Below, piece after piece: positions 37,171 through 44,526 of a stretch of DNA of 46,766 nt. The first letter of the stretch is position 1. The number at the start of each line of letters is the position of its first letter. Under the pieces are notes generated by a model. It ran no database searches. It was not told where the DNA came from and worked only from the letters and a program-made list of their open reading frames with translations. The position numbers were made by a program, and so were the translations under genes. This DNA is from Alphaproteobacteria bacterium (GTDB lineage Bacteria > Pseudomonadota > Alphaproteobacteria > ATCC43930 > CGMCC-115725): NCBI GenBank assembly GCA_030042035.1, contig JASIAN010000219.1, forward strand, positions 1 to 46,766, read 5' to 3'.

Positions 37171-37725
37171 ATGCCGCCTGCTGCCGCATACCTCGCTGAT
37201 CGAGCTCTTGTCCTGAGCGATATCGCGGGAAGCACCCGTACCGCAGCCAAGCTCGGGGACTTGGCGGTTTTCAATTTGGTAAGAGCCTTCCACGACCGCG
37301 CCGCAGGCTTGGCATCACGCCATAATGGCCGCTTGATAAAGGAATTGGGAGACGGATTTCTCGCAGTCTTCGACGACGCGGCCGATGCTCTGCACTTTGC
37401 TCGTGAATTGCCAACCGTGTTTTACGAAGACGAGACCATCAGCGGTGAAGGGCTGTCGCTTAAGTTGGCGATACACTATGGTCGGGTATCGGTAGGCGAG
37501 ACGCCGTACGGCGAGGACGTCTTCGGGCGGAACGTGAATCTGGTCGCACGCTTGGAAGGATTGGCGGCACCGCACGAGATCGTTATTTCCGACGCGGCGA
37601 TGCAGCGGTTGTCAGCAGAAGAGCTCGGTCTGGTCAATCGGCGGGAAACGAGCGAACTGAGGGACATCGGTAAAGTCGGCTTCGGCCGGCTTGGCTTCGC
37701 CCGGCTCCAAGTTGCCGGCGCATAA
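37171..37725 (+). CDS. Class III adenylate/guanylate cyclase domain protein
   Basis: 184 residues from the ATG at 37171 (AAGG six bases before). It is essentially one class III catalytic domain: metal-binding Asp17 in LVLSDIAGSTRTAAKLGD, Lys57 and second metal Asp61 in LIKELGDGFLAVF, HYGRVSVGE, and the GEDVFGRNVNLVARLEGLA motif with the Asn and Arg that contact ribose and phosphates. It therefore looks catalytically competent as a dimer and would make cAMP or cGMP. No sensor or membrane domain is attached. GC content is visibly lower than in neighbouring genes, which suggests recent acquisition. A cNMP-binding protein is encoded at 12839-13321. Confidence 0.8.
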   Translation: MPPAAAYLADRALVLSDIAGSTRTAAKLGDLAVFNLVRAFHDRAAGLASRHNGRLIKELGDGFLAVFDDAADALHFARELPTVFYEDETISGEGLSLKLAIHYGRVSVGETPYGEDVFGRNVNLVARLEGLAAPHEIVISDAAMQRLSAEELGLVNRRETSELRDIGKVGFGRLGFARLQVAGA

Positions 37726-37738
37726 AAGTGTTACGGGC

Positions 37739-38371
37739 GTGGTGGACACGGATTCACCTCCCGTCGAAGTCGCGACCGAAGCCATCGCCATCGTCGATAT
37801 CGTTGACGCCACAAAGATGAGTAACCGGTTCGGATGGTACGCGGTTGGGCGCGGTGCGCTGCGCGACCTCCGTCGACTGATCGCACGAGTCGCTGTCGGG
37901 CGCGGGCTATCCTGCCAAAAAAGCACGGGCGATGGGTATTTATTGACATTTCACAACAATCACTCTGCCGAGCTGGCAGCGCTGTCAGCCGTGGAGAGTG
38001 TGTTCGAGTTGTTTGATTTGGCGGCGCAACGCAACACCACGGTGCCGGCGGAACAGGCTTTGGTTCTGCGGGCGGCGGTGCATATTGGCGAAGTAGATGT
38101 GCTGCCCAATGACCGCGAAGGTCCCCACGTCTCTTTCGCATTTCGCCATGAATCGATTACCCGCGCGGCTTTGGCGGAGGCGATCAATCCGATTGCTCCG
38201 GAAGAACTGCCGCTTCGCGATTATGCGGTCTGTAGCGAAGCAGTTGCCGACATTCTGCGTCAGCGGGCGGCACGGTGGAAGCCGGTGTCGATCGGCCTTT
38301 TCCGGTTTAAGGGATTTACCGGCTTCCACGAAGCTTTTCTAATAATGCCTACCCCAGCACTTCCTTGTTGA
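37739..38371 (+). CDS. Degenerate class III cyclase-like protein
   Basis: 210 residues if started at the GTG at 37739; a TTG at 37691 inside the previous gene is the longest option. It keeps AIVDIVDATKMSNRFG and QKSTGDGYLLTFHNNH, corresponding to the two metal Asp motifs, and VHIGEVDVL. Where active cyclases have the G-x-x-VN-x-AAR motif it reads GPHVSFAFRHESITRA, so the ribose-orienting Asn is missing. It is probably inactive alone and may pair with the upstream cyclase as a regulatory half. The C-terminus adds about 50 residues (VCSEAVADILRQRA, SIGLFRFKGFTGFHEAF). It overlaps the convergent dehydrogenase gene by 23 bases. Confidence 0.68.
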   Translation: MVDTDSPPVEVATEAIAIVDIVDATKMSNRFGWYAVGRGALRDLRRLIARVAVGRGLSCQKSTGDGYLLTFHNNHSAELAALSAVESVFELFDLAAQRNTTVPAEQALVLRAAVHIGEVDVLPNDREGPHVSFAFRHESITRAALAEAINPIAPEELPLRDYAVCSEAVADILRQRAARWKPVSIGLFRFKGFTGFHEAFLIMPTPALPC

Positions 38372-39341
38372 CGACGTTCTCGCGGTTGGGCTTGCCGTCG
38401 ATGACGCTCAAAATGTTCTCGACCGCGACGATCGCCATGCGCTCGACCGCCTCCCGCGTGACCCCGGCGACATGCGGCGCCGAGATAAAGTTCTTCAATG
38501 TCAAGAGCGGGTTGTCCTTGGGCGTCGGTTCCTGCTCGAAGACGTCGAGCGCGGCCCCGGCGATGCGGTTGCTGACGAGCGCGTCATAGAGCGCCTTTTC
38601 GTCGACGATGCCGCCGCGTGCTGTGTTCACGAGGAACGCCGTCTTTTTCATCTTGGCGAGGCGGGCGGTGTTGAAGAGGCCAGTCGTTTCCGGCGTCTTC
38701 GGGCAGTGGATCGTGATGAAATCGGCACGCGCGACACCCTCGTCCAAATCCTGCACCGGCTCGTAGCCGGAGCCGCGGATCGTCTCGGAGTAGATATAGG
38801 GGTCGTAGATCAGCACGCGGGTTTCCATCGCCGCGAAGCGGCGGGCGGAGCGGGTGCCGATCTTGCCGAAGCCGACGATCAGCACGGTTTTCCCGGCAAG
38901 GTCGATCGGCATTTCCTTGTAGCGGTCGGCCCAGCGCCCCTCCTTGACCATCGCATCCATCGCCGCGCCGCGCCGCGCGAGGCTCATCGACAGGAACACG
39001 CCGGCCTCGGCGACGCTGACCGAATTGGCCGTGCCGCCGATCATGAGAGGAATGTTGCGGCGAGTCAGCGCCGCCACATCGACCGCGTCATAACCGACGC
39101 CGATGCGCGAGACGACTTCGAGATTGGGCGCGGCGTCGAGCTCCGGATCGCTGAACGGCTGCACGCCGAGCGCGATGCCCGCGATGTCTTCGAGCAGCTG
39201 ATGGAAGTCGCCGCGCCGCAGGCCTGGCGCAAACGGCACGCCCTCCACATCCTCGCGCGCTTCGACGATCGCCCAGCCGGCCTTCGCCATCGTCGTCGGC
39301 AACAAGAGCTTCTTGATGTTGGTCGGTGCGGTCGTGGCCAT
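38349..39341 (-). CDS. D-isomer-specific 2-hydroxyacid dehydrogenase
   Basis: 330 residues from an ATG preceded by GAGGGGGGACG. The NAD-binding Rossmann motif is TVLIVGFGKIGTRSARRFA. The catalytic Arg is in FLVNTARGGIVDEKAL, the Glu in LDVFEQEPTPKDN and the His in FISAPHVAGVTREA. The N-terminal substrate domain contains VSRIGVGYDAVDVAAL. Members include phosphoglycerate, glyoxylate and hydroxypyruvate reductases. It is divergent from an Ldh2-type dehydrogenase gene across 150 bases, so both may serve one 2-oxo/2-hydroxy acid. Confidence 0.92.
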   Translation of the reverse strand: MATTAPTNIKKLLLPTTMAKAGWAIVEAREDVEGVPFAPGLRRGDFHQLLEDIAGIALGVQPFSDPELDAAPNLEVVSRIGVGYDAVDVAALTRRNIPLMIGGTANSVSVAEAGVFLSMSLARRGAAMDAMVKEGRWADRYKEMPIDLAGKTVLIVGFGKIGTRSARRFAAMETRVLIYDPYIYSETIRGSGYEPVQDLDEGVARADFITIHCPKTPETTGLFNTARLAKMKKTAFLVNTARGGIVDEKALYDALVSNRIAGAALDVFEQEPTPKDNPLLTLKNFISAPHVAGVTREAVERMAIVAVENILSVIDGKPNRENVVNKEVLG

Positions 39342-39491
39342 CGTCCCCCCTCGGGCTTCGTTGCAATGCGCGCCGGCGCAAGCTATCGCCTCGCCGGGCC
39401 GCAGACGAGAGGTTTAATTGCCCTCGCGCCGCGACAGGATCGCCGGCAGCGGCTATGCTCGCGGCGCCAGCACCTTTGGACGAGGCGAGCC

Positions 39492-40523
39492 ATGCCTTCT
39501 GATCGTGTGCATCTCTCCGTCGATGAGGCCCGGGCGCTGGGCGAAGGAGCGCTGCGCGGCATCGGCTACGATGCCGAGGAGGCGCGCATCATCTGTGACC
39601 ACGTGATCGATGCGGCGCTGTGCGGCTACGAGTATTCGGGCCTCGCCAAAATCCTCAACATCCCCGAACACCGCCGCTTCCGCGAGCCGCGCCGGCCGAT
39701 GCGGGTGATCCGCGAGACGGACGTTTCGGCGCTCTTGGACGGCGGCAACAACAACGGCATGCTGGCGATGTACCACGCCGCCCGCGCCACGATCGCCAAG
39801 GCCGCGGCGCACGGCATCTCGCTCGTCGCCGTCGGCGACAGTTGGATGAGCGGGCGCAGCGCCTATTTTGTCGAAATGATCGCGCGGCACGGCCTCGTCG
39901 CGATCCACACCGCGGCGAGCGGCAAGGCGGTGGCACCGTTCGGCGGCACGCGGCCGATGCTCGGCACCAACCCGATCGCCTTCGCATTGCCGGGCGAGAA
40001 CGGGCCGCTGGTGCTCGACATCGGCACCTCGGCCTTCATGGGGACCGAATTGCAGTTGCGCGAGCGGCTCGAGCAGGCGTTGCCCGAGGGCGTTGCGCTC
40101 GACCGCGACGGCCGACCCACCCGCGATCCGCACGCGGCGCGTGCCGGCGCGCTGTTACCGTTCGGCGGGCCGACGGGCGGCTACAAGGGCTTTGGCCTCG
40201 GCCTCATCGTGCAGGCGTTCGGCCTCTTGGCCGGTGGCGCGATGCTGCCGGGCAATGACGACGGTTACGTGTTCATCGCCTTTCGCCCTGACCTCCTGGT
40301 GCCGCTCGCCGACTTGAAGCGCGACCTCGCCGGGCTGATCGCCCGCGTCAAAGCGGTGCCGCGGCAACCCGGCGTCGCCGAAATCCGCCTTCCCGGCGAG
40401 CAGTCGGCCAGAAACCGCGTGCGCCTGTCGCAAGAGGGGTTGACGATCGACCGCCTCGTCTATGACCGGCTGGCCGCGCTCGCCGCGCCCGAGGGCGGCG
40501 GCGAGCGGCGGCGCGGCGGCTGA
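39492..40523 (+). CDS. Malate/L-lactate/ureidoglycolate dehydrogenase family (Ldh_2) oxidoreductase
   Basis: 343 residues from the ATG at 39492 behind GAGG. The unusual NAD(P)-binding fold of Ldh_2 is shown by LLDGGNNNGMLAMYHAARAT, VAVGDSWMSGRSAYFVEMIA, HTAASGKAVAPFGGTRPMLG then TNPIAFALPG, VLDIGTSAFM and GGPTGGYKGFGLGLIVQAF. Members oxidise L-malate, L-lactate, L-sulfolactate, ureidoglycolate or reduce cyclic imines, so the substrate is open. The C-terminus is basic. The longer open frame upstream is antisense to the 2-hydroxyacid dehydrogenase gene. Confidence 0.9.
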   Translation: MPSDRVHLSVDEARALGEGALRGIGYDAEEARIICDHVIDAALCGYEYSGLAKILNIPEHRRFREPRRPMRVIRETDVSALLDGGNNNGMLAMYHAARATIAKAAAHGISLVAVGDSWMSGRSAYFVEMIARHGLVAIHTAASGKAVAPFGGTRPMLGTNPIAFALPGENGPLVLDIGTSAFMGTELQLRERLEQALPEGVALDRDGRPTRDPHAARAGALLPFGGPTGGYKGFGLGLIVQAFGLLAGGAMLPGNDDGYVFIAFRPDLLVPLADLKRDLAGLIARVKAVPRQPGVAEIRLPGEQSARNRVRLSQEGLTIDRLVYDRLAALAAPEGGGERRRGG

Positions 40524-40527
40524 TGCG

Positions 40528-41007
40528 TCAGCGCGCCGAGGTCAGCGTCAGCGACGCGACGCCGGCGGCAACATTGAGGCCGCGATTGGTTTCGATGCTG
40601 AGCGGCTGCAGCGCGATGTGGTTGCCCGAGCCGCCGACCAGCGCATTGGCGCCGACCCCGACACCGACCGTGGCGCTGGCGGTGCCGCCGGCGTAGGTGC
40701 CGGCGAGATCGCCCGGCGCCAAGTTGGCGGTCGGCGCGATGACGGTCCACAGCAGGACGCCGCCCGCCGTGTAGCCGATATCGACGCCGAATTTCGAGAT
40801 CTCGCCGCGGTAATACTCGACCCGGCCCGGGCCGGCGAAGGTGCAGGCCAGCGCCCGCGTCGAGCCGAAGATGAAGCCCCAGCCGCCGGCCGAGTTGCAG
40901 GTCAGCGTGCCGACCTGCACGCCCCCCTGGGCGGCCGCCGGCCCGGCCAGTGCCGGGGCGAGCCCAAGGCCCACTGCCAGGGCCGCAATCCGCAATTTGC
41001 TCAACAT
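40528..41007 (-). CDS. Secreted DUF992 domain protein
   Basis: 159 residues from the ATG at 41005-41007 with a strong AGGAGG. A signal peptide (LRIAALAVGLGLAPALAGPA, cleavage near AAA-Q) precedes VQVGTLTCNSAGGWGFIFGS and ALACTFAGPGRVEYYRGEIS, then KFGVDIGYTAGGVLLWTVIA. This is the DUF992 pattern: two conserved Cys and a glycine-rich beta-sheet protein widespread in Rhizobiales. Function is unknown; periplasmic or surface location is expected. It is convergent with the Ldh_2 gene, four bases apart. Confidence 0.85.
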   Translation of the reverse strand: MLSKLRIAALAVGLGLAPALAGPAAAQGGVQVGTLTCNSAGGWGFIFGSTRALACTFAGPGRVEYYRGEISKFGVDIGYTAGGVLLWTVIAPTANLAPGDLAGTYAGGTASATVGVGVGANALVGGSGNHIALQPLSIETNRGLNVAAGVASLTLTSAR

Positions 41008-41194
41008 GTCACCATCCTCCTCGCTGTGTGACTGACGGGTTCGCCACTTCACGAACCGGCCAACGCTCGGCTTTATTCATACGGAAGGCGCAGGCCGCGT
41101 TGCGCTGGATCAACCGGTCGGCGCCAGAGCCGGCGGAGCTGCGTTGTTCCGCCGGCGGCAGGCACCCTACCACCGCGACGAGAGTGCAGCCCGC

Positions 41195-41360
41195 CGACTC
41201 GGTGGCGCGGACATCTACTACGAAGTGCGGAGCCACGGCTAGACGCTGTTGATCATCGCATCGGCGAGCCACACCGGAGACGAGCAATTCCTGCGCCGAA
41301 GACGCGGGATCGGCGAGATTAAACCGGAGACATTTGCGTCGGCATACGATAGGCTGGCCG
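41195..41360 (+). pseudogene. Remnant of an alpha/beta hydrolase N-terminus
   Basis: In the 396-base gap between the DUF992 and MFS genes, one frame reads LGGADIYYEVRSHG, an in-frame TAG (41240-41242), then TLLIIASASHTGDEQFL. Intact alpha/beta hydrolases carry a similar ADIYYEVRGxGPxLLLI opening at their N-terminus, with the oxyanion-hole loop following. A later ASAYDRLAAR may match the next strand. No catalytic residues follow. The rest of the gap shows nothing I can name. Confidence 0.45.
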
Positions 41361-41403
41361 CGAGGCCCGCAAAAAAGGGCCGCAAGAAAGGGAGGAGGCG
41401 TCA

Positions 41404-42693
41404 ATGGCGGTCGCCCAGAATCCGGCCGAGAGCGGCGAGAAACCGGTCGCGTGGTGGAAGGAGCCGACCAAAGAGCAATGGCATGCCTGGGTGGCAGCCT
41501 GGCTCGGCTGGACCCTCGACGCCTTCGACTTCACGATCTTCCTCTTGATCATGGCGCCGATCGCCAAGAGCTTCAACGTGCCGCTGGTCGCGGTTACGGC
41601 GGTCTTCACGCTCACGTTGTGGATGCGGCTCGTTGGTGCCACAGCGTCGGGTTGGCTAGCCGACCGGATGGGGCGCAAAAAGCCGCTGATGATCTCGATT
41701 GCGTGGTATTCGGTCTGCAACCTGGCGGCCGGGCTGGCGCCGACGTTCTGGGTGCTCTTCCTGTTCCGCGCACTGCTCGGCATTGGCATGGGCGCGGAGT
41801 GGCCGGCCGGCGCGGCTCTGGCTTTGGAGCAATGGCCGATCCGATCGCGCGGGTTGATGGGCAGCATCCTGCAGGCGTCGTGGGGCATCGGCGGGCTGCT
41901 GTCGAGCGCAGCTTACGGCTTGCTCTATTCGTCGATCGGCTGGCGAGGATTGTTGATGCTCGGCGTCCTGCCGGCGGCCGGGCTCGTCTACATCCGATAC
42001 TTCGTCAAAGAGCCCGCGATTTGGGTGGAAAATCGTCGCATCCAGCGCACGCAAAAACGCGAGGTGCGCCTGCCGCTGATCAGCATTTTCAAATTGGGGA
42101 TGCTGTTCAACACGCTGACCGCGTGCTGGTGGATGGCGAGCGGCTTTGTCGCCGCCTACTCGCAGGGCGGCATGTTCCCGACCTATTTGCAAAAGGAGGT
42201 TGGCCTCAGTCCCGCTTTTGTCGCGCTGCCGGTCATGCTGCAAAGCGTGGTGTTTTTCGTGTCTGGGTTTTTCTGGGGCTTGGTCGCCGATCGGCTTGGC
42301 CGGCGTTGGGCGCTGATCTTGCCGGCGATCGGCGGCATCATCGTGACGCCGTTCTACCTCTTGACCCACGACTATTCGATGATCGTCGTTTTCTTCGCGA
42401 TCCAGGGCTTCTTTGCCGGCGGCGGCATGTACGCCCAGAACCCAACCTATCTCGCCGAGCGCTTCCCGACCGAGGTGCGTGCGACGGCGAGCGGGTTCTG
42501 CTACCACCAGGGGGCGATCTTTGGCGGGCTGACGGCACCGATCTTGACCTATTTCGCCATCAACCTGCATCTCGGCTTTGCCATCCCGATGCTGATCGGC
42601 ACCATCGCAGGCTGCGCCAGCTTCATCGTGGCGCTGCTCCTGAGCCCGGAAACCCGCGGCAAGGAACTCGTCGCCGAGGTCGTGCTGGCCTGA
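41404..42693 (+). CDS. MFS transporter (sialate/aromatic acid:H+ symporter-like)
   Basis: 429 residues from an ATG behind GGAGGAGGCGTCA. Twelve helices. Conserved: WTLDAFDFTIFLLIMAPIAK in helix 1, the loop SGWLADRMGRKKPLMISIAW, FRALLGIGMGAEWPAGAALA, and the second-half loop FWGLVADRLGRRWALILPAI. The LDAFDF and GMGAEWPAG motifs fit the carboxylate-transporting branches near NanT, JEN1 and PcaK. The cargo is probably an organic acid. It is a single-gene unit ending 20 bases before a strong hairpin. Confidence 0.88.
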   Translation: MAVAQNPAESGEKPVAWWKEPTKEQWHAWVAAWLGWTLDAFDFTIFLLIMAPIAKSFNVPLVAVTAVFTLTLWMRLVGATASGWLADRMGRKKPLMISIAWYSVCNLAAGLAPTFWVLFLFRALLGIGMGAEWPAGAALALEQWPIRSRGLMGSILQASWGIGGLLSSAAYGLLYSSIGWRGLLMLGVLPAAGLVYIRYFVKEPAIWVENRRIQRTQKREVRLPLISIFKLGMLFNTLTACWWMASGFVAAYSQGGMFPTYLQKEVGLSPAFVALPVMLQSVVFFVSGFFWGLVADRLGRRWALILPAIGGIIVTPFYLLTHDYSMIVVFFAIQGFFAGGGMYAQNPTYLAERFPTEVRATASGFCYHQGAIFGGLTAPILTYFAINLHLGFAIPMLIGTIAGCASFIVALLLSPETRGKELVAEVVLA

Positions 42694-42712
42694 CGCAGCG
42701 ATGCGAGCGGCT

Positions 42713-42741
42713 CCCCGCGCGCAAAATGCTTGCGCGCGGGG
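42713..42741 (+). terminator. 12-base hairpin after the MFS gene, overlapping the next -35
   Basis: CCCCGCGCGCAA (42713-42724) and TTGCGCGCGGGG (42730-42741) form a perfect 12-base stem with a 5-base loop. No U-run follows, so it could be a weak terminator for the transporter. The right arm contains the TTGCGC that I read as the -35 of the DAHP synthase leader promoter, so it may also be an operator. Confidence 0.5.
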
Positions 42742-42758
42742 CGATCTGCCGCTAGCGT
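42730..42758 (+). promoter_or_regulatory. Promoter for the DAHP synthase leader transcript
   Basis: TTGCGC (42730-42735), a 17-base spacer, TAGCGT (42753-42758). The predicted start, about seven bases on, falls on the A of the leader ORF's ATG (42765), giving a leaderless transcript. Confidence 0.5.
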
Positions 42759-42764
42759 TCCCCC

Positions 42765-42827
42765 ATGGCAGCAATGATTGGCCATAACGCGCGATTTTAT
42801 TACCGCCGGTATGTGACGGCGGCTTAG
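42765..42827 (+). CDS. Phe/Tyr-rich attenuator leader peptide (20 aa) for DAHP synthase
   Basis: A 20-codon ORF, MAAMIGHNAR followed by FYYRRYVTAA. Four of six consecutive residues (positions 11-16) are aromatic (TTT, TAT, TAC, TAT). It sits between the promoter and a Rho-independent terminator ahead of the class II DAHP synthase gene. Scarcity of charged tRNA-Phe or tRNA-Tyr would stall the ribosome there. No Shine-Dalgarno precedes the ATG, which agrees with a leaderless start, as known for the trp leader of Sinorhizobium meliloti. Confidence 0.72.
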   Translation: MAAMIGHNARFYYRRYVTAA

Positions 42828-42885
42828 GATCGCGCATCCTGCGTTTCACCCGAAAGCCGCCCCTGCCAGGCGGCTTTCGCGTTTT
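42803..42885 (+). promoter_or_regulatory. Transcription attenuator with alternative hairpins and terminator
   Basis: Segment 1 CCGCCG (42803-42808, within the leader codons) pairs with segment 2 CGGCGG (42817-42822). Segment 2 extended (GGCGGCTT, 42818-42825) also pairs with AAGCCGCC of segment 3 (42854-42861). Segment 3 (CGAAAGCCGCC, 42851-42861) pairs perfectly over 11 bases with segment 4 (42869-42879), loop CCTGCCA, followed by CGTTTTG: an intrinsic terminator. Stalling on the Tyr codons would mask segment 1, allow 2:3 and prevent termination. Confidence 0.72.
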
Positions 42886-42948
42886 GTCCTTATTCCCATG
42901 CGAATGTCGCGACCGGCGGGGCGGCCTCCAGAGGAGGAGGTTCCAACG

Positions 42949-42999
42949 ATGCCGAACCCAAACCCGATGAGCCGCATCCGCCGGCAGGGAGAGCGATGA
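42949..42999 (+). CDS. 16-codon mini-ORF coupled to the DAHP synthase start
   Basis: The ATG at 42949 is preceded by GAGGAGGAGGTTCCAACG, the strongest ribosome binding site in the region. It encodes [16 protein letters not shown] and its TGA (42997-42999) overlaps the DAHP synthase ATG as ATGA. It may serve translational coupling rather than make a functional peptide. The enzyme's own site (GGGAGAGCG) is weaker. Confidence 0.4.
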   Translation: MPNPNPMSRIRRQGER

Positions 43000-44405
43000 T
43001 GTCGCCGCAATGGACGCCGCAGAGCTGGCGCGGCCTGCCGATCCGCCAGGTCCCCGGCTATGCCGACGAGGCCGCACTCAATCGTGTCGAGGAGACGCTG
43101 CGCCATTTCCCGCCCTTGGTCTTCGCCGGCGAGGCGCGGCGGCTGAAGGCGCGGCTGGGTGATGTCGCGGCCGGCCGGGCGTTTCTGTTGCAGGGCGGCG
43201 ACTGCGCCGAGAGCTTTGCCGAATTCCATCCCAACAACATCCGCGATACGTTCAAGGTGTTGCTGCAGATGGCGGTCGTCTTGACCTACGGCGCCGCCTG
43301 CCCGGTCGTCAAAGTGGGGCGTATGGCGGGCCAGTTCGCCAAGCCCCGATCATCGGAAACCGAGACACAGAACGGCGTGACGCTCCCCTCCTACCGCGGC
43401 GACATCATCAACGGCCTCGATTTCGCCGCCGCCGCCCGCGAACCCGACCCGCAACGCATGGTACAGGCCTACAGCCAGTCGGCCGCGACGTTGAACCTGC
43501 TGCGCGCCTTCGCCCAGGGCGGCTATGCCGATCTGCACCGCGTCCACGCGTGGAACCAGGATTTTGTCGCCGACAGCCCGCAGGGCGAGCGCTACCGCGC
43601 CCTGGCCGACCGGCTCACCGAGACATTGGACTTCATGGCGGCCTGCGGCCTCACCTCGGAGACGACGCCGCAGATCCGCGAAACAGAGTTCTACACGTCG
43701 CATGAGGCACTGTTTCTCGCCTACGAGGAGGCGCTGACCCGGGTGGATTCGACGACCGGCGATTGGTACGATTGCTCGGCGCACCTCGTCTGGCTCGGCG
43801 ACCGCACGCGCCAGGTCGACGGCGCCCACGCGGAATTTCTCGCCGGCATCAAGAACCCGGTCGGCATGAAATGCGGCCCGAGCCTCGAACCGGATGACCT
43901 GCTGCGGCTCATCGACAAGCTCAACCCCGCGAACGAGCCCGGGCGGCTGACGCTGATCACCCGCATGGGCGCCGACAAGGTCGCCGCGCGCCTGCCGCCG
44001 CTGATCCGCGCCGTGCAGCGCGAGGGCCGCCAGGTCGTGTGGTGCATCGACCCGATGCACGGCAACACGATCACGTCATCGACCGGCTACAAGACGCGCG
44101 TCTTCGACCGCATCCTCGACGAGGTGCACGGCGCCTTCGCGGTACACGCGGCCGAAGGCACCCATGCCGGCGGCGTGCATTTCGAACTGACCGGCCAGAA
44201 TGTGACCGAATGCCTCGGCGGCGGTCAGGGGTTGAGCGAAGCCGCTCTGGCGCAGAACTACCTGACGCATTGCGATCCGCGCCTCAATGCCAGCCAAGCG
44301 TTGGAGCTGGCGTTCGAGATCGCTGAGGCGTTGAAGCGCGAGCGGCAACAGCGGACAGGCGGCAACGGCATTGGCGCCGCCAGTCGCCTCGCCGCCGCGA
44401 AATAA
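42996..44405 (+). CDS. Class II 3-deoxy-7-phosphoheptulonate (DAHP) synthase
   Basis: 469 residues, class II (plant/mycobacterial/AroA-II) length. It condenses phosphoenolpyruvate and erythrose 4-phosphate, the first step of the shikimate pathway. Diagnostic blocks: [83 protein letters not shown], and the metal site in [18 protein letters not shown] with the ligand His/Glu residues. It lacks a separate chorismate mutase or regulatory domain. Expression appears controlled by the upstream attenuator. Confidence 0.96.
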   Translation: MMSPQWTPQSWRGLPIRQVPGYADEAALNRVEETLRHFPPLVFAGEARRLKARLGDVAAGRAFLLQGGDCAESFAEFHPNNIRDTFKVLLQMAVVLTYGAACPVVKVGRMAGQFAKPRSSETETQNGVTLPSYRGDIINGLDFAAAAREPDPQRMVQAYSQSAATLNLLRAFAQGGYADLHRVHAWNQDFVADSPQGERYRALADRLTETLDFMAACGLTSETTPQIRETEFYTSHEALFLAYEEALTRVDSTTGDWYDCSAHLVWLGDRTRQVDGAHAEFLAGIKNPVGMKCGPSLEPDDLLRLIDKLNPANEPGRLTLITRMGADKVAARLPPLIRAVQREGRQVVWCIDPMHGNTITSSTGYKTRVFDRILDEVHGAFAVHAAEGTHAGGVHFELTGQNVTECLGGGQGLSEAALAQNYLTHCDPRLNASQALELAFEIAEALKRERQQRTGGNGIGAASRLAAAK

Positions 44406-44433
44406 CAGAAGCCGCAAGCCGCTCTGCCCAAGC

Positions 44434-44502
44434 CGTGATGCCCGGCCTTGCCGGGCATCACGCGGTGCTTGTCGTGGATGGCCGGGTCACAAGCCCGGCC
44501 AT
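44434..44502 (+). terminator. Two consecutive GC-rich hairpins after DAHP synthase
   Basis: Hairpin 1: CGTGATGCCCGGC (44434-44446), loop CTT, GCCGGGCATCACG (44450-44462), 13 perfect pairs. Hairpin 2: ATGGCCGGG (44478-44486), loop of 7, CCCGGCCAT (44494-44502). Neither is followed by a U-run. The gap is convergent, so the pair could be a bidirectional terminator or a REP-type palindromic unit common between alphaproteobacterial genes. Confidence 0.55.
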
Positions 44503-44526
44503 GACGAATTCCACGGCGCCTCGGAC

